Source: Abelmoschus esculentus (Eukaryota; Streptophyta; Magnoliopsida; Malvales; Malvaceae). From it: a stretch of DNA of 64,000 bases. A model generated the notes under the pieces. That model made no database searches. It saw only the letters and a list, made by a program, of their open reading frames with translations, and was not told the DNA's origin. Positions within the stretch are counted from its first letter, which is position 1, and every line of letters starts with the position of its first letter. The stretch covers positions 9,865,501 through 9,929,500 of the forward strand of contig JAUCBN010000020.1 in the NCBI GenBank assembly GCA_035048815.1, in the 5' to 3' direction. Both the position numbers and the translations under genes were made by a program. Below, in pieces: positions 49,006-60,159 of this stretch.

Positions 49006-49629
49006 TGTCACGTGGCTAGACTTTTAAACCAACCCAACGTGCTGCCTTAGGCAAAGTTACTCAAGACAAACGCCTAAGTAAGTCTTCTCAACACTTTCGG
49101 AAGATCAAACTTTCAAAGCACCGACAAACGCGAAACGTTTTAAGCGGAAACGAATCAAATGAGATTAGCGAGGAAAAATGCTCAAGAACGCTTAAGAACG
49201 TTCAAGAACACTGAAAAACAAAGAAAGAACATTGAGAGGATTTTTATAGTAAATACCTTTATTCCTTGGAAACTTGGAATAATTCTCATACACTCTGATA
49301 CATCAAATGAGGTGAGGAAGACCTCTATTTATACTTGAATTCCCCTCAATCCTACGATCTATACAGATTTACATCGATGGTTATGATACAACCCTATCTA
49401 TTTACAAAGCATAATTTTGGAAATATTCTCACCTAACTATGGAAAGTATCTTTTGTGTTCACACAATATGTTCACACACCTTGGATGGATAAGACTTCTA
49501 GAACACTCTTTTGATCGGACCAATGTTGGTGGTCTTCTCAAGCCCAAAGTCACTTTAGGAATTACTTGGGCAAGCCAAAATGCACCATGTGATGCCAATG
49601 TCTCGGACCTCAACCTACGGCCCGTGACA

Positions 49630-50556
49630 TTCTCCCCCACCAAACTTGGCGACGCCCTCGTCGCGTTACTCGGACAAGTCTGAGTTTGATCCTAGAGCTT
49701 CTCGCTCACCTTGGCTTGCTTTTGTCTCGGAGTCTGGCTTGAATGTCCCCTTATAAGAACCGTTCTCCCCCATAAAGAGCACCGGACTCTGATTCAGTTG
49801 TCCCCCCATAAGGATTGCTTGCCTCAATTTGCACAGTCTTGTAAAATCAACCGTACCATGCACATCTTGATCATTATTCCCGTGTTCAAGAGGTACTTCA
49901 CTCATTGAATCGGTATTTACTCTACACGTCAATCCTTCATCCCTGAAGTTTGACGCCCCATTGCTCCTCGGCAATGCAACACCCATCGACACTTTGCTAC
50001 CCTTGAAGTTTGATGCATCAGCCACCTCTTTCATGGATGGCTCCTCGACGGCTTCTATGCCAACAGGCTCGGGCAACATATGCCCATCCAAGGAATTGTC
50101 CCCAATAGTCGCTTCTAACTCGATGACTCCTTGGCTTGGAGCATCTTCGACAAGATCGATTGTTGTCAGCTTCTTGATCCCTTGCCCAATGTCTCGTTGT
50201 ATAGGCACGATACATTGTTGTCTCGGATCCAAGATGCACACGACGTTGGCATACAGAATGATGATTGCTTGAATACGGGTTAGGAAGTTCAATCCCAAAA
50301 TGAAATCAAAGTCATCTAACTCGATTACCTTGAAATGTTCCTTGGCCTTTCATTCACCGATCTGCAAGTCAACTTTTCGCACAGTCCCTATAACAAGAGT
50401 TTTCTTGGCATTCACAATCTTGATCTTGTCGGTTAAGTCCACAACTTTAAGACCAAGCTCCTCAGCAGCCTTCTTGGACATGAACATATCACTTGCCCTG
50501 GTATCCACCAAAACACTCTTCGATCGTCCCGCCACGTTGATGTCGATAAGCATCAA
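49630..50556 (-). pseudogene. Aspartic protease region of the gag-protease element
   Basis: Two minus-strand pieces: 50556-50350 with VLVDTRASDMFMSKKAAEEL, where the usual D-T/S-G-A active-site motif reads D-T-R-A, and 50298-49666, starting MGLNFLTRIQAIIILYANV, which fits the second half of a retropepsin (consensus ILGMNWL...). The remainder of the second piece (EDAPSQGVIELEA onward) is unlike pol and probably a spacer. The two are separated by a stop. A Gly-to-Arg change at the active site would be expected to impair catalysis. Confidence 0.75.
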
Positions 50557-50783
50557 CCCATTCTGCTTCTTGCCTTCTTGGCAGAATTCAGAATCATCGA
50601 GCCAAGCTTCATAGCCTCATTACTCTCGTGCTCGTCCTCCTTGGACTACTTCACTCGATCAGGGCATTCTCGCGCTAAGTGTGTCCCCTTGTATCGGTAA
50701 GACTTACGACTCACCCTCGGCTTTCCTCTTTTGACACTTGCGATTGCACCAAGTCTGGCTGGTTCACCATCTGAATCGTCGTC

Positions 50784-51920
50784 CTAGTGGATAATGGCAT
50801 CGAGGCGGCTCTTCTTGTTCGGACAATCCTTTACTACATGTGGACCATCACAATGGTAGCACCTTACTGCACCTCGATCCTTCTGCTCATATGGCTTATC
50901 ATGCCGGTTGGACTTGGTCGATGGCTTGCCATCATCGCTACTATCTCCGAAAACATCCTTGTCTTTTTTACCATTTCCCTTGCCACGGGAATTGGAAGAC
51001 TTAGATTCCATGGACTTGAATCTACCATACTCGGTTAAGGATTCTGCAATGGCTAGGGCTTTGGAGAGTTCTTTGATATCTCGCAGCTCTAACTCAGTCT
51101 TGGCCCATGGTTTCAGTTCGTCCATAAATGTGAAAAGAGCATCATTCTCACACAAGCCGGGTATCAAGAGTTGTAGTTCGTTAAACTCTCGAATGTAATC
51201 CGCAATGGATCCTTCATGTAGAAACCTCTTGAATTTGGATCTGGCTTCTCGTTCAGTGTTACTCGAGCAAAATTGTTGTTTCAACTCCGCTTGGAACTCG
51301 TCCCAGGTTCCTACAGTCGTGCCTCCATTACTCTTATCCAGGCACCTACTTCACCATCATAACAAGGCAACATCAGTTAAATAAACAACAACAATGTTTA
51401 CCTTCTCAGCATCGTCAGTGATGCTTATTCCCTAGAAATATTGCTCCATGCACCAAATGAAGTTCTCGACATCTTTCGTCGACTTGGTTCTCTTAAACTC
51501 TTTGGGTTTTTGGATGTTCTTCATTGGCTTAGGTGTGGTTGGATTTAACACACCATTCCGCATAGCAGCCTATAAACCAGTACTTCCGCCTTGAGTCCCA
51601 ATATTTTCACCCTCAATGCATCAAACTTGGTTTCGAGAGAATCTCTCTTCTTCAGCTTATCACCCTAGTCATCCAGTTCCTTGAGGCGTGTGTCCACCAC
51701 GTCGAGTCACTCCACGGAATCCTTCACAGATCCTTCAAGCCTGGTGACCTTGTCCTCAAGTGCAGACAATTTGTTCCTTGAGTTAGTTCGACTTTCTTTG
51801 TCAGCCTGGGTTTCCACACCCTTTTAGCTAGTAGCAGCAACAGTCTCCCTCTTTGGTGTCATCTCTACTCGATGCTTCGTACCTCGAACGATTAAAACGT
51901 TGCTCAAACAAGGTTCTGAT
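50784..51920 (-). pseudogene. Gag of the gag-protease element
   Basis: The main open piece (51284-50784) contains SKFKRFLHEGSIADYIREFN, the retrotransposon gag core, a basic/acidic linker and a CCHC zinc knuckle CYHCDGPHVVKDC. Upstream, 51500-51285 extends the same gag in pieces (ENFIWCMEQYF, then GTWDEFQAELKQQF) with in-frame stops. Gag proteins package retrotransposon RNA in cytoplasmic particles. This copy is unlikely to give a full product. Confidence 0.8.
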
Positions 51921-52539
51921 ACCACTTGTCACGTGGTTAGACTTTTAAACCAGCCCAACGTGTGGCCTTAGGCGAAGTAACTCAAGACAAATGCCTAAGT
52001 AAGCCTTCTCAACACTTTCGGAAGATCAAACTTTCAAAGCACCGACAAACGCAAAGCGTTCTAAGCGAAAACGGATCAAATGAGATTAGCGAGGAAGAAC
52101 GCTCAAGAACGTTCAAAAACACTGAAAAACAAAGAAAGAACACTGAGAGGATTTTAAGAGTAAATGCCTTTATTCCTTGAAAACTTGAAATAACTCTCAT
52201 ACACTCTGATACATCAAATGAGGTGGGGAAGACCTCTATTTATACTTGAATTCCCCTCAATCCTACGGTCTATATAGATTTACATCGACGACTATGATAC
52301 AACCCTATCCATTTACAAAACATAATTTTGGAAATATTCCCACCAAACTATGAAAAATATCTTCTGTGTTTACACAATATGTTCACACACCTTGGATGGG
52401 TAAGGCTTCTAGAATACTCCTTCGATCGGGCCAATGTTGGTGGTTTTCTCAAGTCCAAAGTCACTCTAGAAATTACTTAGACAGACCAAAATGCGCCATA
52501 TGATGTCAATGTTTCAACCTCAACCTACGGCCCATGACA

Positions 52540-53726
52540 CAATCAACTCAAGCACGACATGAAACGATTAAAGCAAAATTCTTAAGTCGGTTTAGACAAA
52601 CAACAATAGTAAAGTAAACACTAAAATATATCCTCAAACTAACATGAGTAACAAAAAAAAAATTGTTTTACTTAAAATATATTATCTATAATACGTAATA
52701 AAAATAAACGAACGATAATTGCTCAAGAAATGGTGGAGAGAGGCTACGGAATATTGGTCGGAGCGTGCAATCAGATAATTGCTTATCTGGTGGCTACGGA
52801 ATATTCGTCGGAGCGTGCAATCAACGAACGATGATTGCTCAAGAAATGGTGGAGAGAGGCGTGACATACCACAAGTTTTTTATTTTTAAATTTGTTTTTT
52901 TTATATATAATTTTATATAAAACTAGTGTTATAGATGTTATAAGCTTGGATGAAATCAGATAATTTGTATTACAATGTGAATTATTTTCAAAGGGAAGAT
53001 ATATTTGTTTTTGATATGACAAATTTTGATACATAATCTATATAAATTAAAATTTTCATGTATTTGTCAAATTTAGAAATTATAGATTTAGTTTAAATAG
53101 TAAAAGATTTATGATTAATGTTTAAAGTTTAGAATTTAAAATTTATAGGTGGGATTCGAAGTTTTAGGTTTTAGATTTTGAAAAAGGATTAGACGTATAT
53201 TAAAATATAACTCTTTTTATATTAACTTTTATAAAAAAATAAAAATTAAAACGTTAATTACCGAATATTTAATTATTAAAATGACATTTTTTTATTCTTT
53301 CTTTTTTTCGTCTAACTGATTGCTTTTTTAAATAATGGACCAACTACATTTTCTTTTAAATAAATATCACTCTAACAGATGCCGACTTTATTACTCAAAT
53401 AATGTTGTTGAAACAAAAAAAGTTGAAAATAAGGTACACAACCAATTATTTGCTCGTCTAGAGATGTTTCATAGTATATTTGAAAGTCGTTTTTTAATAA
53501 CAATTTTGAAAAGTCGTCTTTTTTATGATTTAAAAAAATTAAAAAATATCATATTTTTTCGACGACTATAAAAAATCGTTATATATTTACGTCTTTCGTG
53601 ACACTATAAATTTATCCCTAGTTTAGCTAATAATTATTGAGCATCTTAAATGACTAATTAACTTTTTTTGTTCAAGTGCATTATTAGAGCAATTTGCCTG
53701 CAAGTGCCACTAGAAGACTTTGGTCG
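52540..53726. other. Intergenic sequence downstream of BT4
   Basis: AT-rich. Contains a nested repeat at 52706-52862 and a possible 3' UTR for BT4 near its upper end. No gene recognised. Confidence 0.5.
52706..52862. repeat. Nested duplication A-B-B-A
   Basis: Word A (AACGATRATTGCTCAAGAAA and GGTGGAGAGAGGC) occurs at about 52710 and 52825. Word B (GGCTACGGAATATTSGTCGG then AGCGTGCAATCA) occurs twice between them at about 52742 and 52790. All are direct copies, so this is a partial tandem duplication. Confidence 0.8.
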
Positions 53727-55921
53727 TCATGAAGAGAGGGGATTTGAGGATGTAATAAATGATACACTTCCTCCAATTCTATTCGTTCTTAGTATCTTTT
53801 TCACTAATAGGTTCCACTTCATATCATCCTTCTTGCTTTGTTTCCTGATCCTTTCCTTGAAATTCCTGCAATATGGAAGTTCGAATTTTAATATTCGCTG
53901 TTATCGGAGTTTGATAAGTTTAAGTGTAACCCGAAATCGTGTTTAGAATGTTTGACGACACCGCTGTTCTAAGTACCTGCATAATGGAACTCTACAAGAT
54001 TTTGAATCAGCACAGAGCCGGGCGTGCAACTCCAGTAGCTGCCACATTCTCTTGCAATGAATGCAGCCGCCAGGGACTCGCAATTTGCAACCGGCGAAGT
54101 GACGAACAAGTAATTCAAGCCCTTTGCAGGCTCTATATTTGCAAGGTTCTTGGTTCTGGGAGAAGTCCTTATCATGTGGACCAATAGTTCTACAACCGTC
54201 TCTGCAAATATGAACAAGAGCCTCCATTGCTTCGAATAGTTCAAGATAGAGCTTTCGTTCCTTTGATTTTCTGATTTTCTCCTTTTGATTCTGAGAATTA
54301 CGTTTAAACAATTAGTTTTTCTAAACGAAGAACATAATAACAATGGAATCGAAACAAAGCCTTTTTCTGAAGAATACCACTTACGTTTCATTCTTCAATC
54401 ACGGATTCTAGAAGCTCTTTTTCAAGTCCAGGATGACTGTTCCTCATCAATTTCCATCCTTCGGTTGTAACAACAGCCTTGGAGTTCCTCAAGATCATTC
54501 GGTGACTAATCAGAGTTAGCCGAGGTGAATTACAGAGTAATGAAAGCTGGAAAATATCAACAACGTTGTCTAGATCCATCAATCCACTCTCCAATTGTTC
54601 TTCACAAACTCGCTTCAATCGAGGCACATTATATGCGTGTGACAACACAAACAATGGCACCACAAATTCTTTCATTTCTGCATCTTCATAACTGCAAAAT
54701 AAAAATCAAAACAATTTAGCACATAGTTGCATGATGCAACAAAAAAACAGATACTTCAATTGATTCATACAATTTGTTAGCAAATATGGGTTCAAATCAT
54801 AGCATCTGCAAGAGGGAAATAATGGTTACCGGGAAGAGTACAAGAATCGGATGAAAACCCGAACTACATCTTGGTGAACACCATGGATGGAAATTGTTCT
54901 CTTTTGGCCGTAGCATTTTGCTCTTTTCAACAAGCCTCTTAAGACTGGAGAAGCCATGCCCTGTTGAAGAATATAAAGTGAAGAGATTGAGTCAAGAAAT
55001 TGTTTAAGATACTATGTCAAAATTGCTAAAACAATCTTATTTTATACATTCTTTTATACATTTAAACACTTGGCAATAGATCCCCAGAAAAATATAAAGA
55101 AAAAAGGGTCTTCCAAATGCTGATTAAGCCTCCTGAAATATAAGAAAAATCATCAATAAAACCCCAAACATCCATTGATATAGGTCGGATATTTCGATAA
55201 AAAAACAATCCGTCAATAAAGCCCTAGTCGGTATATACCATTACTGATATTGGGAGGATGCCTAAACCTTTTACTTGTTAGGAGGATGAATCACCCTGTA
55301 TGGCCTAAACTTCTATTTACAAGCAAATTATGTAACTATGAATCTAAAAATGCTTAACCAATAGGTTATTTGATTAGGAGAGATAAGGTAACAAAGAATA
55401 AAACAGGATATTTCTCATGAAGAGATGAAAAAGAAGATTAAAGCTGATCTCGATGTAGCATTAAGCTAAGGTTCCATTGATGAACTTGTTATTCATTCCT
55501 AATTGTTTTCATTATTGTGTGTATCGGTGTAATCTTTTATAAAGCAACAATTTTATTGATCTTGGAAAAGATATAATCTGTTAACAGCTGGAATGAAGTG
55601 TGTATTTACCATAAAAATCGAGATGGAAATAGAAGGAATGCTTACAAGAACACTGGCATGTGCATAGATAATGTCACCATTATCAGTTTTGATGATAACA
55701 TCTGCTCTATATCCTCCATCAAAGAGATTGTCCCATAAATCCCTTGTGGTGGTTGAAGGACAGTTGTCCCCTGTCACGGTTGATCCATTGTTCATGAATA
55801 ACCCTTTTCGCCTATAATTCGGAGCTTTAACTGGTAATGGAGGTAGCCTTGGAAAATCCTTGTTGACATCTTGATGAGTAGGAGGAGGAGATTGGTTTGT
55901 ATTTATTTCCTTCTTTCCCAT
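53727..55921 (-). CDS. BT4: BTB/TAZ protein, BT4-like, with an in-frame TGA
   Basis: BT proteins join an N-terminal BTB/POZ and BACK-like region to a TAZ zinc finger and a basic, calmodulin-binding tail; they act as CUL3 adaptors and transcription cofactors. I read five exons on the minus strand: 55646-55921, 54830-54960, 54385-54691, 53977-54290 and 53727-53865, all with GT-AG introns in agreeing phase, 388 codons before the stop. BTB: residues about 60-170 (LFDGGYRADVIIKTDNGDII, VRVFIRFLYSSR). BACK-like: 180-236. TAZ: C267 to C342 with its Cys/His pattern intact (CRDGC, HFAGCKL, GGCIHCKRMW). Tail: NFKERIRKQSKKDDMKWNLL, ending NPLSS. Codon 237, one codon before the exon 3 donor, is TGA (54388-54390), where family members have a sense codon. 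As sequenced, the product would end at residue 236 without TAZ. The rest shows no damage. Confidence 0.9.
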
Positions 55922-56163
55922 TTGAATTCAGTAACAACCCTTTTAGATCTGAATTTTTTTTCTTTTGAAATTGCTGGAATTTGATAAGCAACTCAAATCC
56001 AAAATTCATAATTTTCACAGATGAATTGTTTAGGAAATGAAATTCAATGATCAAACAAATGAAACAAGATCAGATTAATCCATTGTTTTTTCCCTTGAAT
56101 TTCCTCATAGGTAACCAAAGAATTCATGAAATGAAAAATAAGAATTAGATTCAAATCAATATT

Positions 56164-56169
56164 CACGTG
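56164..56169. promoter_or_regulatory. G-box CACGTG, BT4 upstream copy 1
   Basis: Palindromic CACGTG in the proximal duplicate unit upstream of BT4, about 245 bp from the ATG. Its partner is at 56445-56450. Confidence 0.45.
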
Positions 56170-56444
56170 ATATCTAATCAAAATTCTCTGAAATTTGAAG
56201 AAAAAAAAGAGAAGAAGGATGAACAACATACCTTTTTTTCTTTTGCTTCTCTTCGAAACGGCGAGGATCACTTTCTTTCCCGCTAAAACGCCATGAAAGA
56301 AACTTGATAAGCCAGTCAAATTAGAAATTCGAAATTTAAATGAAATTCAATAATCAAACAGATGAAACAAAATCAAATTAATCTATTGTTTTCCCTAGAA
56401 TTTCCTCAAAATTGAAACATAGGAATCGAATTCAAAACAATTTC

Positions 56445-56450
56445 CACGTG
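56445..56450. promoter_or_regulatory. G-box CACGTG, BT4 upstream copy 2
   Basis: Palindromic CACGTG in the distal duplicate unit, in the matching position. Confidence 0.45.
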
Positions 56451-56599
56451 AAAACTAATCAAAATAGCCTGAAACGTGAAAAAGAAAAAGAAGATGAAAA
56501 CGTACCTTTTTATTCCCTTTTCTTTGCTTCTCTTCGTAAACGGAAAAGATCACTTTCTTTCCCTCTAAAAAAGCCACGAAAGAAATAAAACCGCCGTTA

Positions 56600-57410
56600 A
56601 AACCACCGTCTGGTATTCTTTTCCTCCGATCGAAATCCCAACACCGAGTTGCAACGGTTACAACTCGCGTGTTAGACTTTCTTAGAGGAAAAAACCCCAG
56701 CAGTTTTTCATACATAAAATCAATCCATTTAATAGAAGATTCGTCAATCAATCTGTTCCGATCAAAACGTTATTTAACTATTGTTGTTAAAGTTTAATGG
56801 ATGGATAGAATAATAATTATCAGAAATTTATAAAATTATACATTTGTTATTCGTTATTTAACTATTATATTAATTTGATCTTAAATTAATTAAATTAAAA
56901 TTAATCAATAAGAGGATGACACATATTGTCATCTTTTTAATTTTTAATTTATTTAATTTAACAATTTAATTAACCAACCAAAAGATAATTTTACGATTAA
57001 TTTTTCTCGCTACGTAAACTTAAAAATTATAAGTCTTCCATTTTTATTGAAAAATTAATTAAGAAAGAATTTCGTAAAAAATTATAATTTTAAATTTTTA
57101 AATCATCATTAATCACTTTGGTAGACCGGACACCGAAAACAAAAGTAAAAATTAGGTTAACACCCCACGTCGTTCAGATTTGTTAACTAAAGGGTTCATA
57201 TTATAATTATTAAGAAAATAAAGATTTAGTTTAATTTAATAATTAATTCATAAAATGCATGGATGATATATTTAAACATGAGATATTTAAATATGCATGA
57301 TTTAAATATTCAAATGAAATATACATATATAAATAAATGTAACAAATAAATAATATACATAAATAAATGCATAAATACGAAATAATAACGAATATAAAAA
57401 GCATAAACAC
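56600..57410. other. BT4 distal promoter and intergenic DNA
   Basis: No gene recognised. 56640-56700 may be the distal first exon or promoter of BT4. Beyond that the DNA is AT-rich. Confidence 0.45.
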
Positions 57411-57420
57411 ATGTACAGTA

Positions 57421-58053
57421 AGGGATGTAAACGAACCGAGCTTGAACGGACAAGGGTATGTTCGTGTTCGTTTATTTATTTTTTAAGGTGTTCAAACTCT
57501 GTTCGTATTCGTTTAAATTTTTAATGGTATGTTAGAGCTTGGTTCGTTTATTTTTTTGTTATGTTCGAGTTCAGTTCGTTTAACGTTCACAAACGTGTTC
57601 GTTTATATGTTCAATAATTTGTTCGTTTAACGTTCGTGAATATGTTCGTTAAGCGTTCGTGAACGAGTTTGTTTGTATATATTCATCAACTTGTCTATTT
57701 AGCGTTCACGAACATGTTTGTTTAGTGTTCATGAACATGTTTGTTTAGCGTTTACGAACATATCAGTTTTAACGTTCGTGAACATGCTCGTTTATATACT
57801 TTGAATTTAGGATTATTAAAGAACATAAACGAGCTAATAAACAAACATAAATGAACATAAATAAGCCTATAAACGAGCTTATAAACGAGTTTGTTCGTGA
57901 ACATAAACAAGCCGAACGCACTTATGTTCGTGTTCTTTCGTTTATTAATCGAACATAAAATATCTGTTCATACTCGTTTATTTAACTTAATAAACGAACA
58001 TTATACGAACGATTCACGAGCAGCTCATCGAACACCCTGTTCATTTACACCCT
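57421..58053. mobile_element. hAT-like MITE full of GTTCGTGAAC words
   Basis: Ends AGGGATGTAAACGAAC and, from the right, AGGGTGTAAATGAAC are inverted repeats. Flanks are perfect 10-bp direct repeats ATGTACAGTA (57411-57420 and 58054-58063), which include the 8-bp duplication expected for hAT. The interior repeats TTCGTGAACATGTTCGTTTA and variants at 20-30 bp spacing and is self-complementary. Confidence 0.82.
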
Positions 58054-58063
58054 ATGTACAGTA

Positions 58064-59141
58064 AAAAATATGATTCTATATTTATAACATAAATAATTTC
58101 TTTTTATAAAAACATAAAAAAGCACTAAAATAAGACACGTTAAACAGAAAGTTACATATAGGCATATACATTTAAAAATAAATAAAAAGACATAATATAT
58201 ATAATGTACGTATATAAATTATGATTAAGAGTATAAAAAGAAACAAATGATTTAATAATAATACATAACATACGAAGAAATATATTAATATATGTAAGAT
58301 GCATTTATAAAATATAAATAATATAGTATAATAAAAAAAATGGGGGTGTATATGGTTCAGGTTTGATTTAATTCGATAAGCTATTTAAGTAATCATCAAT
58401 ATTCTATTCAGTTAATTTTAGTTTTCGTTATTTTCATATTAACGTTAGTTTTAAAAATTTTATATTTTATTTTGATAAAATAACTTTATTTTATAAATTT
58501 TAAACATTAAAAATGTAAAATTTTAAGATATTTTTTATAAATATTTATTAAAAATTATTTTTAACTAAAATATTAATAATTAAAAATGTACCTATAATAT
58601 TTAAGTATAAATACTTATTTTTGCTTTATAAAAATAATTATAAATTAAATAAAAAATAAATTTGATTCAATTCAGTTAAATATAGTTCGTAAATTTATAA
58701 CTCATAAATCATCCAAACATCTTAATTTGAATCAATTTTTGATTTTACGATTAACCATTATTAACCCTAATAAAAAGAAAGGAAAAGAGAAACAAACAAC
58801 ACAAACAAATTTGAAATATGTTTTAAAAAATACTTATTTATCGATATTTATTTTAACTATTGAATTAAGTAATTCGTTAATTAGACTATCAAACTTATTA
58901 AATTAATTTATTTTGATAATTGTCGTTAAAATTTAATGGTGGATGAGGCGATAGTTAACAAAAGTTTATAAAATTATACATTTAGTCCCTATTATTTAAC
59001 TATTATATCAATTTAAACTTAGATTAATTAAATTAAAATTAATCAACTAAGGGACGACACATGTCACCATTTTTTAATTTTAATTTTTTAGTTTAATAAA
59101 ATTAATTAATCGACCAGACGACGATACAAAAATTATTTTTC
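58064..59141. other. AT-rich DNA with a possible small MITE
   Basis: No gene. 58341-58770 has ends GGGGGTGTATATGGTTC and, from the right, TAGGGTTAATAATGGTT that might be hAT-type inverted repeats, but without a clear target duplication. 58925-59130 resembles the sequence at 56800-57000 (TTTAACTATTATATYAATTT, AATTAAATTAAAATTAATCAA), suggesting a dispersed repeat. Confidence 0.45.
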
Positions 59142-60159
59142 TGTAACACCCCAAACCCAAATATCATATTTGGGCAACACGACCAACTCGTTCCCATAAA
59201 ATTTTTACATTTTCAATGAAATCCAAAACCATAAGCTAACCATGGCATAATAAATTAAAGCAATATCAGACATCGACAGTAGTTTAACAAATCTAAAATA
59301 GTTAGGAGCTCTAAATATAGTTAGCAAAATATTTGACCAAGACAATTTAAAATATAAAGTTACAATTACAACAAAAGATCTTACGAATACATAACCCACT
59401 AATCTAGTAATTATACTCTACCAACCGATCAATGCTAAAGTCTTGCGATGATGGTGCTCTGTCACGTCCGTCCGTCTATCTACTTACGTATGGAAACACA
59501 TTCTGAAATATTGAGCTGCTAAAGCTTAGTGGGTACATAACCTATCGATTGTGCCTTAAGTGAATCATAACTATTCACATGCTAAATGAGAATATGATGA
59601 CATGGTATGAAATATTGGCGCTACCGTAATCACTTCGACGCATGATATGACAAACACAATCAAAGCATAAAGTAATCAATTTAGAAGTGAGGCCCAATGC
59701 CAACCTGACATTGGGAGACTTACCCGACCCAGAATCTCACATCGGGCTGCTCAGAATCTCTCATCGAGCTAATATACTCGAAATCTCGCATCGAGTCTTT
59801 ACTCAGAATCTCACATCAAGCAAAGTCATCACCCAGAATCTTACATCGAATGGACTTCAATACATCACTCAAAATCTCACATCGGATGACCTTTATTGTG
59901 TTGCAACACTCTCACTGGGTATCCAAATCCCACCAAACTAAGACTCAAACCACACAATATGATCCACAAGAATCGTATACCACTCTATATAACAACCAAT
60001 CCAAAAAACAAGCATACAAGACATAATCATCATACCATCATCAAAGACATCAATTTCAAATTTTAATATTCATTTTATAGCTTAATTAACCCATAGGAAC
60101 TCATAGCATAAATTATTGAACCCCGAAACTCAAACCTTAAAAACTTGGACAAATTGTTC
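59142..60159 (-). mobile_element. LTR remnant, reverse orientation, gypsy-like
   Basis: On the minus strand it ends TTTGGGTTTGGGGTGTTACA, a normal LTR 3' end. Inward it has the block ACCCACTAAGCTTTAGCAGCTCAATATTTCAGAA and TGTGTTTCCATACG, which parallels ACCCACTTAGCATATGTAGCTCAATGTTTAG in LTR copy C. It carries subrepeats CAGAATCTCACATCGA (59730-59890). The 5' part of the LTR is absent: it stops where the next LTR starts. Confidence 0.65.
59725..59895 (-). repeat. LTR subrepeats CAGAATCTCACATCGA, about seven units
   Basis: Units of variable spacing: AGAATCTCACATCGGGC, AGAATCTCTCATCGAGC, AAATCTCGCATCGAGTC, AGAATCTCACATCAAGC, AGAATCTTACATCGAATGG and AAAATCTCACATCGGATGA. They occupy the same LTR position as the GATCCCGATRCTTAGTGG repeats of copies A-C. 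Confidence 0.75.

Larger units (their letters stand above)
49006..52539 (-). mobile_element. Gag-protease-only LTR retrotransposon
   Basis: Two LTRs (49006-49629 and 51927-52539) starting TGTCACGTGG and ending TACGGCCCRTGACA on the plus strand. The element is on the minus strand: a polypurine tract (GGTGGGGGAGAA) precedes the left LTR and a primer-binding site (TGGTATCAGAACC, initiator Met tRNA type) follows the right LTR. Flanks share CAAT. The interior is only 2.3 kb and encodes gag with a zinc knuckle and an aspartic protease; no reverse transcriptase, RNase H or integrase is seen. LTRs differ by many substitutions and small indels, so the insertion is older than the copia at 18.2 kb. Confidence 0.88.
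56030..56590 (-). repeat. Tandem duplication in the BT4 5' region
   Basis: Two direct copies of about 270 bp (about 56037-56315 and 56338-56590) share AATTCAATRATCAAACARATG, TTTCCTCA, CACGTG, CTTTTG/CTTTG CTTCTCTTCG and GATCACTTTCTTTCC. On the minus strand each holds a potential 5' splice donor (AAGGTATGTT at about 56230; AAGGTACGTT at about 56500) after a short purine-rich stretch. They could serve as alternative first exons spliced to the ATTCAG acceptor near 55945. The arrangement is inferred. Confidence 0.65.

Noticed and set aside
49961..51198. Plus-strand ORFs in the gag-protease element
   Set aside because: They lie opposite the gag and protease frames, which are the ones with recognisable motifs.
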